A DNA stretch of 64,000 bases. It comes from Bacillus sp. FJAT-26390. GTDB lineage: Bacteria; Bacillota; Bacilli; Paenibacillales; Paenibacillaceae. The stretch is from contig NZ_MAQX01000022.1 in the NCBI RefSeq assembly GCF_001682865.1, forward strand, positions 558,001 through 622,000, in the 5' to 3' direction. A program made the position numbers and the translations under genes. Under the pieces are notes generated by a model. It worked only from the letters and a program-made list of their open reading frames with translations. It made no database searches and was not told the DNA's origin. Positions 43,347 to 52,090 of the stretch are shown piece by piece (the first letter of the stretch is position 1; each line of letters starts with the position of its first letter).

Positions 43347-44075
43347 GTGACTCAAATTGAAAAATACAAATCGTACTTGATGTCGCTCCCGCCAGGCAGC
43401 CTGTCCAAGGAGCAGCTGTTCGTGAAGGAGCTTTTAATAGAAGAGCGCGATCATATGAAGATTTATTATGTGCCTTATGAGTACGTGAACGAGCGGGCTA
43501 AGGTGATGATCATTGGCATTACGCCGGGCTTTACCCAGATGGAGCTTGCGATCCGAAGCGCGAGAGAGGATTTGCTTGCGGGAGTGCCGCAGGACCAAAT
43601 CGATCAGCGAGCAAAAAAGCTTGCCAGCTTCGCGGGCTCGATGAGAAAAAACTTGATTGCTATGCTGGATCAAATTGAATTGCCGGCTGCCATCGGGCTT
43701 GAAAGCAGCGCCTCCTTGTTTGAGGAGGACAGAGAGCTGCTTCATACGACTTCTGTGATCCGCTTTCCCGTTTTCCAACAGGGGAAAAACTATACCGGCC
43801 ATAGTCCGCCTATTTTAAAATCAGAGGTGCTTTACCGCTATGCGGAAACCATTTTGCTGCCGGAATTGCTTGCGGTCAAGGATTCGCTTGTCATTCCGCT
43901 CGGCAAATCCGTTTCTGAGGTGGTACAAGCTTTCGTGGATAAAGGCTGGGTCAGCAGGGATCGGTGCTTGTTCGAAATGCCGCATCCTTCGGGAGCGAAC
44001 GGACACCGGAAAAAGCAGTTTGAGCGGAGCAAGTCCGGCATGCGGCAGCAGGTTGGGGAATGGTTCAGCCGCTAA
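43347..44075 (+). CDS. Uracil-DNA-glycosylase-superfamily-like protein of unknown function
   Basis: 242 residues, cytoplasmic, no signal or membrane segment. Two segments resemble the superfamily active site: VMIIGITPGFTQMEL near residue 55 (compare the G-x-x-PG motif) and MPHPSGANGHRKKQF near residue 215 (compare the HPS motif). SLVIPLGKSVSEVVQAF between them fits the core strand that precedes motif II. The first motif lacks the usual acidic residue after the glycine, so glycosylase activity is doubtful. GTG 43347 has GAGGGAG at 9 bases; an ATG just upstream is out of frame and closes at once. Confidence 0.6.
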   Translation: MTQIEKYKSYLMSLPPGSLSKEQLFVKELLIEERDHMKIYYVPYEYVNERAKVMIIGITPGFTQMELAIRSAREDLLAGVPQDQIDQRAKKLASFAGSMRKNLIAMLDQIELPAAIGLESSASLFEEDRELLHTTSVIRFPVFQQGKNYTGHSPPILKSEVLYRYAETILLPELLAVKDSLVIPLGKSVSEVVQAFVDKGWVSRDRCLFEMPHPSGANGHRKKQFERSKSGMRQQVGEWFSR

Positions 44076-44096
44076 GGTTATGACAGAGAGGAGTGA

Positions 44097-44891
44097 ATGG
44101 GCATGCACAGCAATAAGGTTCGTTTCATAACTGCCTTCGCCGTCCTTACTTGTCTTCTATGGCTGTTTGGATTAGGCTGGTCGGTCAAGGATTATTTAAT
44201 CGGAGCTGGTTCCACAGCATCGCTGCCTTCCTCATCGGAGGAGCCAAGCATCCCGTCCAATCAGCTGAAAATCGTCGCTCTTGGCGATTCGTTAACGAGA
44301 GGCACCGGCGATATTGAGGGCAAGGGTTACGTCGGTTATGTCAGCGATCAGCTGAAGCAAGGCGGCATGGAAATTTCATTAATTAATTTAGGGATCAAAG
44401 GGCTGGTCTCCTCAGAGCTGGCAGAGCAACTGAAGGAGAAGGAAGTTGGGCGCCAAGTCGGACAAGCAGACGTCATTCTGATGACGATTGGCGGCAATGA
44501 CCTGTTCCTTGGCGGACAGACGTTATCGGATCTTTCCGAAGCTAGCATTAAAGGGCTTGAGGACGCGTATCAGAGCAATCTAAAAACAATTATAACGAGC
44601 ATTCAAGCTGTTAATAAGGAAGCGGCGATTTATTTATTAGGTCTCTACAACCCGTTCAGGGAGCTGCAAAACGGCGAGCTCATGTCGAGCGTCGTAAGAG
44701 ACTGGAATGCCAAAACAGCGGATACGCTGGCGAAATATCCAAAGGCAGTATTTATTCCGACCTATGATCTGTTTCAGCAGAATACGGGCAGCTTGCTGTT
44801 TACGGATCATTTTCACCCGAATGAAAAAGGGTATCGATTGATGGCTGAGCGGGCAGCCGCACTGATCGCCGAAGCGGGAGGGCAACGATGA
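44097..44891 (+). CDS. SGNH/GDSL-family hydrolase, membrane-anchored or secreted
   Basis: 264 residues. An N-terminal hydrophobic helix (about 9-28) leads to a Ser/Pro-rich linker and then a GDSL esterase/lipase fold. Block I is ALGDSLTRG (Ser65 nucleophile), block III GGNDLF, and block V DHFHPNEKGY (catalytic Asp and His). It is the extracellular type seen in YpmR-like lipases of Bacillus. ATG 44097 and ATG 44103 both follow AGAGAGGAG. The stop overlaps the next start by 4 bases (ATGA), linking it to the ABC exporter genes. Natural substrate unknown. Confidence 0.87.
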   Translation: MGMHSNKVRFITAFAVLTCLLWLFGLGWSVKDYLIGAGSTASLPSSSEEPSIPSNQLKIVALGDSLTRGTGDIEGKGYVGYVSDQLKQGGMEISLINLGIKGLVSSELAEQLKEKEVGRQVGQADVILMTIGGNDLFLGGQTLSDLSEASIKGLEDAYQSNLKTIITSIQAVNKEAAIYLLGLYNPFRELQNGELMSSVVRDWNAKTADTLAKYPKAVFIPTYDLFQQNTGSLLFTDHFHPNEKGYRLMAERAAALIAEAGGQR

Positions 44892-45799
44892 GCGACATTA
44901 CATTATCGGTTCAGGGACTGCGGAAGGTGATCGGCAAGCGTACGATCATTAAGGATTTGAGCTTCGAGCTGAAGCGCGGCGAGGTGTTTGGCTTTCTGGG
45001 ACCTAACGGGGCAGGGAAAACGACGACGATTCGGATGCTGGTTGGGCTGATTAAGCCAACCTCAGGCACGATTCATATATGCGGGCTGGATATATCGAAA
45101 CATTTTACAAAGGCCATGAGGCATTTAGGCTGCATCGTCGAAAATCCAGAGCTGTATCCGTTCTTGAGCGGAATGGATAATCTTCGCCATTTTGCCGTTA
45201 TGATTAAGGGCATATCACAGGAGCGGATTGATGAGGTCGTTCGGTTGGTCGGCATGCAGGATCGAATAAACGATAAAGTGAGCACGTATTCGCTTGGCAT
45301 GCGGCAGCGGCTTGGCATCGCGCAGGCGCTGCTTGGAAAGCCTGATGTGTTGATTTTGGATGAGCCGACGAATGGACTTGATCCTTCGGGGATTCGGGAA
45401 ATGCGCGCGTTTATTCGGTTTCTGGCGGAGGAAGAAGGACTCACGGTGCTGGTCTCGAGTCATTTGCTGCATGAGATTCAGCTGATGTGCGACCGGGTTG
45501 CGATCATATCCAAGGGCGAGATCATCCGGGTAGATTCGGTTTCCAATTTATTGTCCAGCGAAGAGAGGCTTGTGTGGCGATTGATGCCCCATGCGCTTGG
45601 CCGGTCGATTTTGAAGGAGCTTACTGCGATCATAAGCGAGTCGGAGGATACGCTTACGACAGCTTACATAGAGGGCTCGGTCGGGGAGTGGAATCGGAAG
45701 CTCGTGGAAGCGGGAGTAAGCGTGCTGGAGATGAACCGGAGACTTCCGGCGCTTGAGGATTTATTCCTTGAGCTGACAGGGGGCGAGTCGATTGATTAA
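44888..45799 (+). CDS. ABC transporter ATPase, BcrA/CcmA type
   Basis: 303 residues, cytoplasmic. Walker A GPNGAGKTT at 38-46, signature YSLGMRQRLGIAQALLG, Walker B VLILDEPTNGLDPSG, switch His in SSHLLHE. The C-terminal 80 residues are typical of the bacitracin-type exporters. It overlaps the SGNH gene by 4 bases and the permease gene by 8. Together with the next gene it forms an ABC-2 exporter; the substrate may be an antibiotic, lipid or peptide and cannot be read from the sequence. Confidence 0.92.
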   Translation: MSDITLSVQGLRKVIGKRTIIKDLSFELKRGEVFGFLGPNGAGKTTTIRMLVGLIKPTSGTIHICGLDISKHFTKAMRHLGCIVENPELYPFLSGMDNLRHFAVMIKGISQERIDEVVRLVGMQDRINDKVSTYSLGMRQRLGIAQALLGKPDVLILDEPTNGLDPSGIREMRAFIRFLAEEEGLTVLVSSHLLHEIQLMCDRVAIISKGEIIRVDSVSNLLSSEERLVWRLMPHALGRSILKELTAIISESEDTLTTAYIEGSVGEWNRKLVEAGVSVLEMNRRLPALEDLFLELTGGESID

Positions 45800-46763
45800 T
45801 CTTGTTCAAAATGAAATGACGAAGCTGATCGGCAAACGCCGGTTTATTATTATTTCGGTTATTATCGTCGTTCTGCTCTCCATGTTCTCGTACGCGCAGG
45901 TGAAGCAGTCGGAGTCGACGAAAGAGAGATTGGGCACAGTGGATTGGCGCGCCGAGCTGCAGCAGCAGATCGTAGATATGCAAAACAGGCTGAGCAGCGC
46001 AGGGCAGTGGCGCGAGCAAATTCAGATTCAGATCAAGCAGTCGCAATATTATTTGGACCATGATGTGAATCCTTCCGAGCCAGGCGCACCAACCTTCATA
46101 AGAGGTTTTGTGCAAAATTCAGCAGAGCTGTTTTTGCCGTTATTGGTCATGATCATTGCCGTCGATCTAGTCTCCTCGGAGCGGAGCATGGGTACGATTA
46201 AGCTGCTGCTTACGAGACCGGTGAGCCGCTTCCGTATTTTGCTCAGCAAATATATCGCGCTTATTTTATCGGTTTCTCTCGTTATTTTTCTGTTCGGCTC
46301 GTTATCCTATTTGATCTCTGCGGTGATGTTCGGCAACGCTGGCTGGTCAGCCCCCGTGTTAACCGGTTTCTCCACGCACGGAGGCGAGCTTGATATATCG
46401 GGCGTTCGCCTAGTCTCGCAGTGGCAGTATATTATTCAGCAGTTCGGGCTCGCATGGTTCATTTCCTTGGTGGTCGGGACGTTATCGTTCATGCTGTCCA
46501 TCCTGATGAGAAGCAGCGCTGCCGGCATGGGAACGATGCTTGCCTGCCTAATCGCGGGAGCGATCTTAAGCAATATGGTGTCGTCATGGGATTCGGCAAA
46601 ATATTTGTTTATGGTCAACCTTGGCCTAATGGATTACATCAGCGGCTCGGCTCCGCCCATCGAGGGAATGACGCTGGGCTTCTCGCTTGCCGTCCTTGCA
46701 GCATGGATGGTCGGTTCCCTGCTCGTCTCGTTTACGGTGTTCATGAGGAAGGACATTTATTGA
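45792..46763 (+). CDS. ABC-2 type transporter permease
   Basis: 323 residues. One membrane segment near 18-35, an extracellular loop of about 75 residues, then about five segments from AELFLPLLVMIIAVDLVSSE onward; SSERSMGTIKLLLTRPVSR is the usual ABC-2 signature after the second segment. TTG 45792 overlaps the ATPase stop by 8 bases, with CAGGGGGCGAG upstream. Partner of the ATPase at 44888. Confidence 0.9.
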   Translation: MINLVQNEMTKLIGKRRFIIISVIIVVLLSMFSYAQVKQSESTKERLGTVDWRAELQQQIVDMQNRLSSAGQWREQIQIQIKQSQYYLDHDVNPSEPGAPTFIRGFVQNSAELFLPLLVMIIAVDLVSSERSMGTIKLLLTRPVSRFRILLSKYIALILSVSLVIFLFGSLSYLISAVMFGNAGWSAPVLTGFSTHGGELDISGVRLVSQWQYIIQQFGLAWFISLVVGTLSFMLSILMRSSAAGMGTMLACLIAGAILSNMVSSWDSAKYLFMVNLGLMDYISGSAPPIEGMTLGFSLAVLAAWMVGSLLVSFTVFMRKDIY

Positions 46764-46840
46764 TCCGTGCAAGGCTCGTCTGTGCCTTGTCCTAAAATCA
46801 TTCTCTCTGCATATGCATGTAGTAGAAGAGGAGAGTGATT

Positions 46841-47191
46841 ATGGTGGACAAAACCGTGCGAAGATATTATCAGCAAAAACAAAAGCAAAAAGAGATAGAG
46901 CAGGAATTAACCGAGCTGCGAGGCGAAATTATGACTTATTTTACCGAGCAGGGCGTAAATGAATTGGAGATTGGGAGCCATAAGGTGAAAATCGTCGTCC
47001 AGGAGCGGAAGGAATACGACGACACTAAGCTATACGAGGCGCTGCCGGATCCGGAGCTGTGGCGGCTGCTATCGAAGCCCGATGCGTCCAAAATTACCAG
47101 TCTCATCAAACTGAATGTCATTTCGGAGGAGAAGCTGAAGGATACCTTCTCTACGAAAACAGTAAAGCTGCTTCAAGTGGATAAAAAGTAA
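46841..47191 (+). CDS. Small coiled-coil protein of unknown function
   Basis: 116 residues, highly charged. Residues about 8-40 (YYQQKQKQKEIEQELTELRG) form a coiled coil; a short beta-rich part (LEIGSHKVKIVVQERKEYDD) and a helical tail (DASKITSLIKLN) follow. The tail resembles the DNA- or protein-contacting helices of small phage-associated proteins, but I do not assign a family. ATG 46841 has AGAGGAGAG at 6 bases; GTG 46835 is in frame but overlaps it. A terminator follows 9 bases after the stop. Confidence 0.7.
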   Translation: MVDKTVRRYYQQKQKQKEIEQELTELRGEIMTYFTEQGVNELEIGSHKVKIVVQERKEYDDTKLYEALPDPELWRLLSKPDASKITSLIKLNVISEEKLKDTFSTKTVKLLQVDKK

Positions 47192-47200
47192 GCGATGGCA

Positions 47201-47248
47201 GAGCTTCTATACGCAGTGGATACTGCGCGTGGAGGCTCTTTTTTTTTG
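47201..47248 (+). terminator. Rho-independent terminator after the small gene
   Basis: GAGCTTC...ACGCAG pairs with CTGCG...GAGGCTC (bulged stem), then nine or more T. Confidence 0.75.
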
Positions 47249-47287
47249 TGCGTCAGCGCAAAATGGCGTTAGTGGAGATGAAGAAGG

Positions 47288-47309
47288 CCAACCAGCCAAG
47301 CTGGTTGGT
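47288..47309. promoter_or_regulatory. Perfect inverted repeat before the LplD-like gene
   Basis: CCAACCAGC-CAA-GCTGGTTGG, with partly paired flanks AGAAG/CTTCT. No T run follows, so it looks more like an operator or leader hairpin than a terminator. It sits about 110 bases before the start of the galacturonidase gene. Confidence 0.5.
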
Positions 47310-47420
47310 CTACTTCTGTTCCCGCAGTAAAAAACGACAACTGAGCCAAAGTTTTTCCATACCGCAGTCACTATTTGATATCTATACTGAGGTGGAATAG
47401 TTAGCAGGAGGAGGAGCAGC

Positions 47421-48806
47421 ATGCGGTATGCAGACGGCAAGGTAAGCGAGATACAAATTGCGTATATCGGCGGCGGGTCGATGTATTGGGCTAAAAACTT
47501 GATTGCGGATCTGGCGCTGGAGGAGCAGCTGTCGGGGACGATCCGGCTATATGATTTGGACTACGGCAAAGCAAAAAACAACGAGAAGCTTGGAAATTCG
47601 GTATCCTCTTACGAGGACGCGAAGTCTAAGTGGGAATACAAGGCGTATGAGACGCTGAGTGAGGCGCTTACAGGAGTCGATTTTGTTTTCATTTCCATCC
47701 TTCCCGGCACTTTCGCGGAGATGGCGGTTGACGTGCATGAGCCGGAGAAATATGGCATTTACCAGCCTGTTGGCGATACGACGGGGCCGGGCGGCCTGAT
47801 GAGGGCGTTAAGGACGATACCTATGTACGTGACGTTTGCGGAAGCTATCGAGCGCTACGCGCCGAATGCATGGGTATTCAATTACACGAATCCGATGACG
47901 CTTTGTACGCGGACGATGTATGAGGTTTTCCCGAAAATCAAGGCGCTTGGCTGCTGCCATGAAATCTTCGGAACGCAGGGACTGCTGATTCGGATGCTGA
48001 AGGAAATGGAAGGTATAGAAGGCGTGCAGCGCGACGATATTCAGGTCAATGTGCTGGGCATTAACCATTTTACATGGATTGATCAAGCGACTTACCGCAA
48101 TAAGGATCTGTTCCCGATATACAGTGAGTTTGTCGACAAGTATTACCAAGAGGGCTTTGAGACGAGCAAGAACGGTTGGCGGACGAACACGTACACCGCA
48201 GCGAACCGAGTGAAGTTTGATTTGTTCATCAGATACGGCCTTATCGCTGCGGCAGGAGACCGTCATCTCGTAGAGTTTATGCCGCCGTGGTACGTGAAGG
48301 ACAAGGAGACGATTGCCTCATGGATGTTCGGCCTTACTACGGTACCTAGCCGGGTCGAAAAAAATGCAGCAGCCGCCGAATATTATGCGAGGCTGATCAG
48401 CGGCGAAGAGAAGCTGCCGCTTAAAGCGTCTGGCGAGGAAGAAATTCGGCAGCTGAAGGGATTGATTGGCCTTCAATCATTCGTCACTAACGTGAACTTG
48501 CCGAACGCGGGCCAGATGAAGGGCATCCCGCTAGGCGCGGTCGTGGAGACGAATGCCGCATTCTCCGGCAACAGCTTAAAGCCTATTCACGCCGGCGAGC
48601 TGCCTGTTGAAGTGAACTCGCTTGTGCTTAGGCATGTCATGAATCAGGAGACTATTTTGAAAGCGGCGCTGGAACGGGATAAAAACTTAGCATTCCATGC
48701 ATTCGTCAATGATCCGCTTGTAACGATCGGCATCAATGAGGCGGAGGAGCTTTTTGAAACAATGCTTATGAAGACAAAATCTTATTTGCCGGGGTGGGAT
48801 CTTTAA
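47421..48806 (+). CDS. lplD: GH4 family glycosidase, LplD-like alpha-galacturonidase
   Basis: 461 residues, cytoplasmic. GH4 enzymes use NAD+ and a divalent metal. The NAD-binding start IAYIGGGSMYWAKNLI, the segments DTTGPGGLMRALRTIP and NYTNPMTLCTR, the metal-ligand region GCCHE (C178-C179-H180-E181), VLGINHFTW and AAGDRHLVEF all agree with Bacillus LplD, reported to be an alpha-galacturonidase. Melibiase- or maltosidase-type GH4 proteins are less alike at these places. It would free galacturonate from imported pectin fragments. ATG 47421 follows AGCAGGAGGAGG. It heads a run of four overlapping or close genes, followed by an LplBC-type importer, which matches the lpl setting in Bacillus. Confidence 0.88.
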   Translation: MRYADGKVSEIQIAYIGGGSMYWAKNLIADLALEEQLSGTIRLYDLDYGKAKNNEKLGNSVSSYEDAKSKWEYKAYETLSEALTGVDFVFISILPGTFAEMAVDVHEPEKYGIYQPVGDTTGPGGLMRALRTIPMYVTFAEAIERYAPNAWVFNYTNPMTLCTRTMYEVFPKIKALGCCHEIFGTQGLLIRMLKEMEGIEGVQRDDIQVNVLGINHFTWIDQATYRNKDLFPIYSEFVDKYYQEGFETSKNGWRTNTYTAANRVKFDLFIRYGLIAAAGDRHLVEFMPPWYVKDKETIASWMFGLTTVPSRVEKNAAAAEYYARLISGEEKLPLKASGEEEIRQLKGLIGLQSFVTNVNLPNAGQMKGIPLGAVVETNAAFSGNSLKPIHAGELPVEVNSLVLRHVMNQETILKAALERDKNLAFHAFVNDPLVTIGINEAEELFETMLMKTKSYLPGWDL

Positions 48807-49807
48807 TGACTTATTATGCTGCCAATAATCGCTACGAGACTATGACCTATAACCGCTGTGGCAACAGCGGGTTGAAGCTGCCTGCCATCTCCCTCGGGCT
48901 ATGGCATAATTTTGGCGGAATCGATGCGCTGGAGAATGGCAGACGCATTTTGCACCGTGCTTTTGATCTCGGTATTACCCACTTTGATCTCGCTAACAAT
49001 TACGGTCCGCCTCCCGGCTCGGCAGAGGAGACGTTCGGAATGATCTGGAAACGTGATTTCGCGAATTACCGTGACGAGATGATCGTCGCCACCAAAGCCG
49101 GCTATTCGATGTGGCCCGGTCCTTATGGAGAGCGGGGCTCACGAAAAAGCATGCTTGCGAGTCTGGATCAGAGCTTGAAGCGAATGAATATGGAGTATGT
49201 TGATATTTTTTACTCACACCGCTTCGACGCGGATACGCCGCTTGAGGAAACGATGGGCGCTCTCGATCAGGCGGTCCGACAAGGCAAGGCGTTATATGTC
49301 GGCATTTCCAATTACGGGCCTGAGCAGACCAAGCAGGCTGCGGATATTCTTCGTGGCCTTGGAACGCCATGCCTTATTCATCAGTCGCATTACTCCATGT
49401 ACGAAAGAAGATTGGAGCAAGGCTTGCAAGAAACGCTGAAGCAGGAGGGCGTTGGCACGATTGCATACAGCCCGCTTGCTAGAGGGCTGCTGACGGACCG
49501 TTACTTAAAAGATATTCCGGCGGATTCGCGCGCGGCGGGAGCGAGCGCTTTCTTGAAACGGGAAGACATAACGGAAGCGAAGCTTTCGATGTCGCGGGAG
49601 CTGAACAAGCTGGCTGAGGAACGCGGACAATCGCTTGCCCAGATGGCGGTTGCGTGGGTGCTGCGGCAGGGCCGCGTCGCATCTGCGTTGATTGGGGTCA
49701 GCAAGGCAGAGCAAATCGACGATATCATCGGATCGCTGAGCAAGCCTGACTTTAGCGAGGACGAATTGAACCGAATCGAGCGGATTTTAGGAGGTCATGC
49801 GCAATGA
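48806..49807 (+). CDS. Aldo/keto reductase (YghZ-like)
   Basis: 333 residues. Cytoplasmic NADPH-dependent reductase barrel. The tetrad is visible: D and Y in HFDLANNYGPPPGSAE, K in VATKAGYSM, H in YSHRFD. AYSPLARGLLTDRYL and the C-terminal SALIGVSKAEQIDD contribute to the cofactor site. The long GPPPGSAEE loop is that of the YghZ/KAB group. Start ATG 48806 shares one base with the stop of lplD (TAATG), with GGGGTGGGA upstream; GTG 48794 is unlikely. In this operon it may reduce a sugar aldehyde such as galacturonate; this is inference. Confidence 0.88.
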   Translation: MTYYAANNRYETMTYNRCGNSGLKLPAISLGLWHNFGGIDALENGRRILHRAFDLGITHFDLANNYGPPPGSAEETFGMIWKRDFANYRDEMIVATKAGYSMWPGPYGERGSRKSMLASLDQSLKRMNMEYVDIFYSHRFDADTPLEETMGALDQAVRQGKALYVGISNYGPEQTKQAADILRGLGTPCLIHQSHYSMYERRLEQGLQETLKQEGVGTIAYSPLARGLLTDRYLKDIPADSRAAGASAFLKREDITEAKLSMSRELNKLAEERGQSLAQMAVAWVLRQGRVASALIGVSKAEQIDDIIGSLSKPDFSEDELNRIERILGGHAQ

Positions 49808-50169
49808 TCCGTGCCAGGTTAAATGAGCTTACGAACAACGCGAATGGGGCTGGACATTTTTTAGGCGACCTGTTACCCGGCGATTTTCTTACCTCGGGCG
49901 GGCTGTCCTTCGCGAAGCGAGGGGACCGCAGCCATACGAATGATGGGCCTGACGGTAGAGACTACCATATCCATCGCGACCGGGAAGCATTCATTATTTT
50001 GCAAGGAGCAGGGACGATGGAAATCAATGGCGAGCATCATCCGGTTGCCGCTGGCGATATCGTCATTGTCGAGCCGGGAGAGGATCATCATCTTTGCTCA
50101 AGCGAGGAAAATCCGATCGTTACAATCTGGTGCCATGCCGGAGAGAATCGCCATCCGAACCAAAGCTAG
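49804..50169 (+). CDS. Cupin-domain protein
   Basis: 121 residues, a single cupin barrel. DYHIHRDREAFIILQGAGTM holds motif 1 (two His, Glu), and DIVIVEPGEDHHL holds motif 2 (His). The stop of the aldo/keto reductase gene overlaps its ATG (ATGA), indicating translational coupling. Small cupins in uronate loci can act in uronate metabolism or sugar isomerisation; the role here is unknown. Confidence 0.85.
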   Translation: MIRARLNELTNNANGAGHFLGDLLPGDFLTSGGLSFAKRGDRSHTNDGPDGRDYHIHRDREAFIILQGAGTMEINGEHHPVAAGDIVIVEPGEDHHLCSSEENPIVTIWCHAGENRHPNQS

Positions 50170-50181
50170 GAGGAATGCGGC

Positions 50182-51987
50182 TTGATTACCGTATCGACAA
50201 AAAAACATCAATTTATGCTGGCGAGTAAAGAAGAGGGCGAAACGGAGAACCGATTTGCCATCTCCTTGGCTGTAGAGAACAAAGGGGATGGCATTGACGT
50301 CATTCGGCTTATCATGAAGGCGGAGCAGCTTCTGAAGCCGCCGGTTCTGACGCTGCGCTGGCAGCATCCGGCTGATGACATTCAGGCAAGCTGGCATCCT
50401 GCGCAGGATCGGAACAAGAGCTTCAAGGCGGATTGGATGCGCGATCTTCGTGCAAATGCCGCGACGTCAGCGCCTGTTTATTCGCTTTTCAATCTAAACG
50501 GAAACAATAGGCTGACCTATGCTTTCTCGGACGCTCTTCACACGACTCATTACGCCGGGGGCATTCGCGAGGAGACGGCGGAATTTCATTGCAGCATCCA
50601 GCTGTTCAAAGAACCAACGGCGCCGCTAAAGTACTATGAGGCAGCGCTGTTAGTGGATACTAGGGACATTCCCTATTACGAGAGCTTGCAGAATGTGCAA
50701 AATTGGTGGAGTGAAATGCCTGCCTTTAAGCCGGCTGCCGTGCCGGATGAGGCGAAGCGGCCGATGTATTCCACCTGGTATAGCATGCATCAGAACGTGA
50801 CGGCGGAAAGTGTTGAAGCGGAATGCGAGATTGCCCGTTCGCTCGGTATGGATGCGGTTATCGTCGATGACGGCTGGCAGACGGAGGACAACCGGAGAGG
50901 ATATGCCTATACAGGCGACTGGGAGCCGTGCGAGAGCAAGTTCCCTGATATGGCTGGACATGTAAGCGCAGTTCACGCGCTCGGCATGAAAATCGTGCTC
51001 TGGTATGCCGTTCCATACGTCGGCAAGCACAGCAAAGCTTGGGACCGCTTTCAAAACAAGCTTGTCCGTTATAACGAGAATAGCCATGCAGGCGTGCTGG
51101 ATCCCCGTTATCCCGAGGTGCGGGAGTATATTATCCATACGTATGAGAAAGCGGTGAAGGAATGGAACTTGGATGGCTTCAAGCTTGATTTCATCGATGC
51201 CTTCTATTCCCCCGAGCTGCAGCAGCCGTCTACGGCGGAAGGCCGAGATTGCGAGTCCATACCAGCGGCAGTCGATCGGCTGCTTACCGATTCTTTAAGC
51301 CGGCTGAGGGCGATAAAGCCGGACATCATGGTGGAGTTCCGCCAGCCTTACGTTGGTCCTGCCATGCGTAAATACGGCAATATGTTCCGGGCCTCTGACT
51401 GCCCGTACGACAGCATCCAGAACCGAGTCCGTACGCTCGACATCCGGCTTCTATGCGGCGATACCGCCGCGCATGCCGATATGATTATGTGGCATCCCGA
51501 GGAGCCTGTGGAGAGCGCCGCGCTGCAGCTTATCAATCTGTTGTTCTCCGTGCCGCAAATTTCAATGCCGCTGCATTCGCTTCCTGACGAGCATCGCCGG
51601 ATGCTGCGTTACTGGCTCGGCTTCTGGTCGGAGCACCGGAACGTGCTGCTGGATGGCAAGCTGGCGCCGGGCAGCCCGGAGCTTCTTTATCCAGTTGTAC
51701 AGACCTCTAAAGCAGGCAAAACGATCATTGCCACTTACCATGACGCAATAGTTCCGCTCTCCTCATCAAGGGAAACCGATGCGAGTGAGGAATGGATCAT
51801 CGTCAACGGCCGATTAAAGGACAACGTCTATGCGGAGGTTACGGCACCGCTTGGCAAAGCGAATGTCGTCATCAGCAATTGCTGCGGAAACGTAGTCAGC
51901 GAGCATCAGCTCCATCTTGCAGCGGGACTGCACAAGCTGCCGATTCCGCCGTCAGGCACTGCCGTGATTCGAATGGTGTCGTCGTAA
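50182..51987 (+). CDS. GH36-type alpha-galactosidase-like glycoside hydrolase
   Basis: 601 residues, no signal peptide, so cytoplasmic. An N-terminal beta domain (about 1-180) precedes a clan GH-D barrel. DAVIVDDGWQTE, FKLDFIDAFY (D336, expected nucleophile) and FRASDCPYDS (D406, expected acid/base) are in the right order; the C-terminal beta domain follows. The start is TTG 50182 with TAGGAGGA at 8 bases; an ATG at 50175 is out of frame. It is the fourth gene of the lplD operon and could remove alpha-galactosyl or related groups from imported pectin side chains. Exact activity within GH36 is unproved. Confidence 0.87.
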   Translation: MITVSTKKHQFMLASKEEGETENRFAISLAVENKGDGIDVIRLIMKAEQLLKPPVLTLRWQHPADDIQASWHPAQDRNKSFKADWMRDLRANAATSAPVYSLFNLNGNNRLTYAFSDALHTTHYAGGIREETAEFHCSIQLFKEPTAPLKYYEAALLVDTRDIPYYESLQNVQNWWSEMPAFKPAAVPDEAKRPMYSTWYSMHQNVTAESVEAECEIARSLGMDAVIVDDGWQTEDNRRGYAYTGDWEPCESKFPDMAGHVSAVHALGMKIVLWYAVPYVGKHSKAWDRFQNKLVRYNENSHAGVLDPRYPEVREYIIHTYEKAVKEWNLDGFKLDFIDAFYSPELQQPSTAEGRDCESIPAAVDRLLTDSLSRLRAIKPDIMVEFRQPYVGPAMRKYGNMFRASDCPYDSIQNRVRTLDIRLLCGDTAAHADMIMWHPEEPVESAALQLINLLFSVPQISMPLHSLPDEHRRMLRYWLGFWSEHRNVLLDGKLAPGSPELLYPVVQTSKAGKTIIATYHDAIVPLSSSRETDASEEWIIVNGRLKDNVYAEVTAPLGKANVVISNCCGNVVSEHQLHLAAGLHKLPIPPSGTAVIRMVSS

Positions 51988-52090
51988 AAAAACACAGGCT
52001 GCCTCTAAATTACACCATGGCTGCCTGGATACATCCCAGCTATAGTGAGAGAGACAAAACTATAATCGTACGAGGAAAGGGGAGGAGAGC

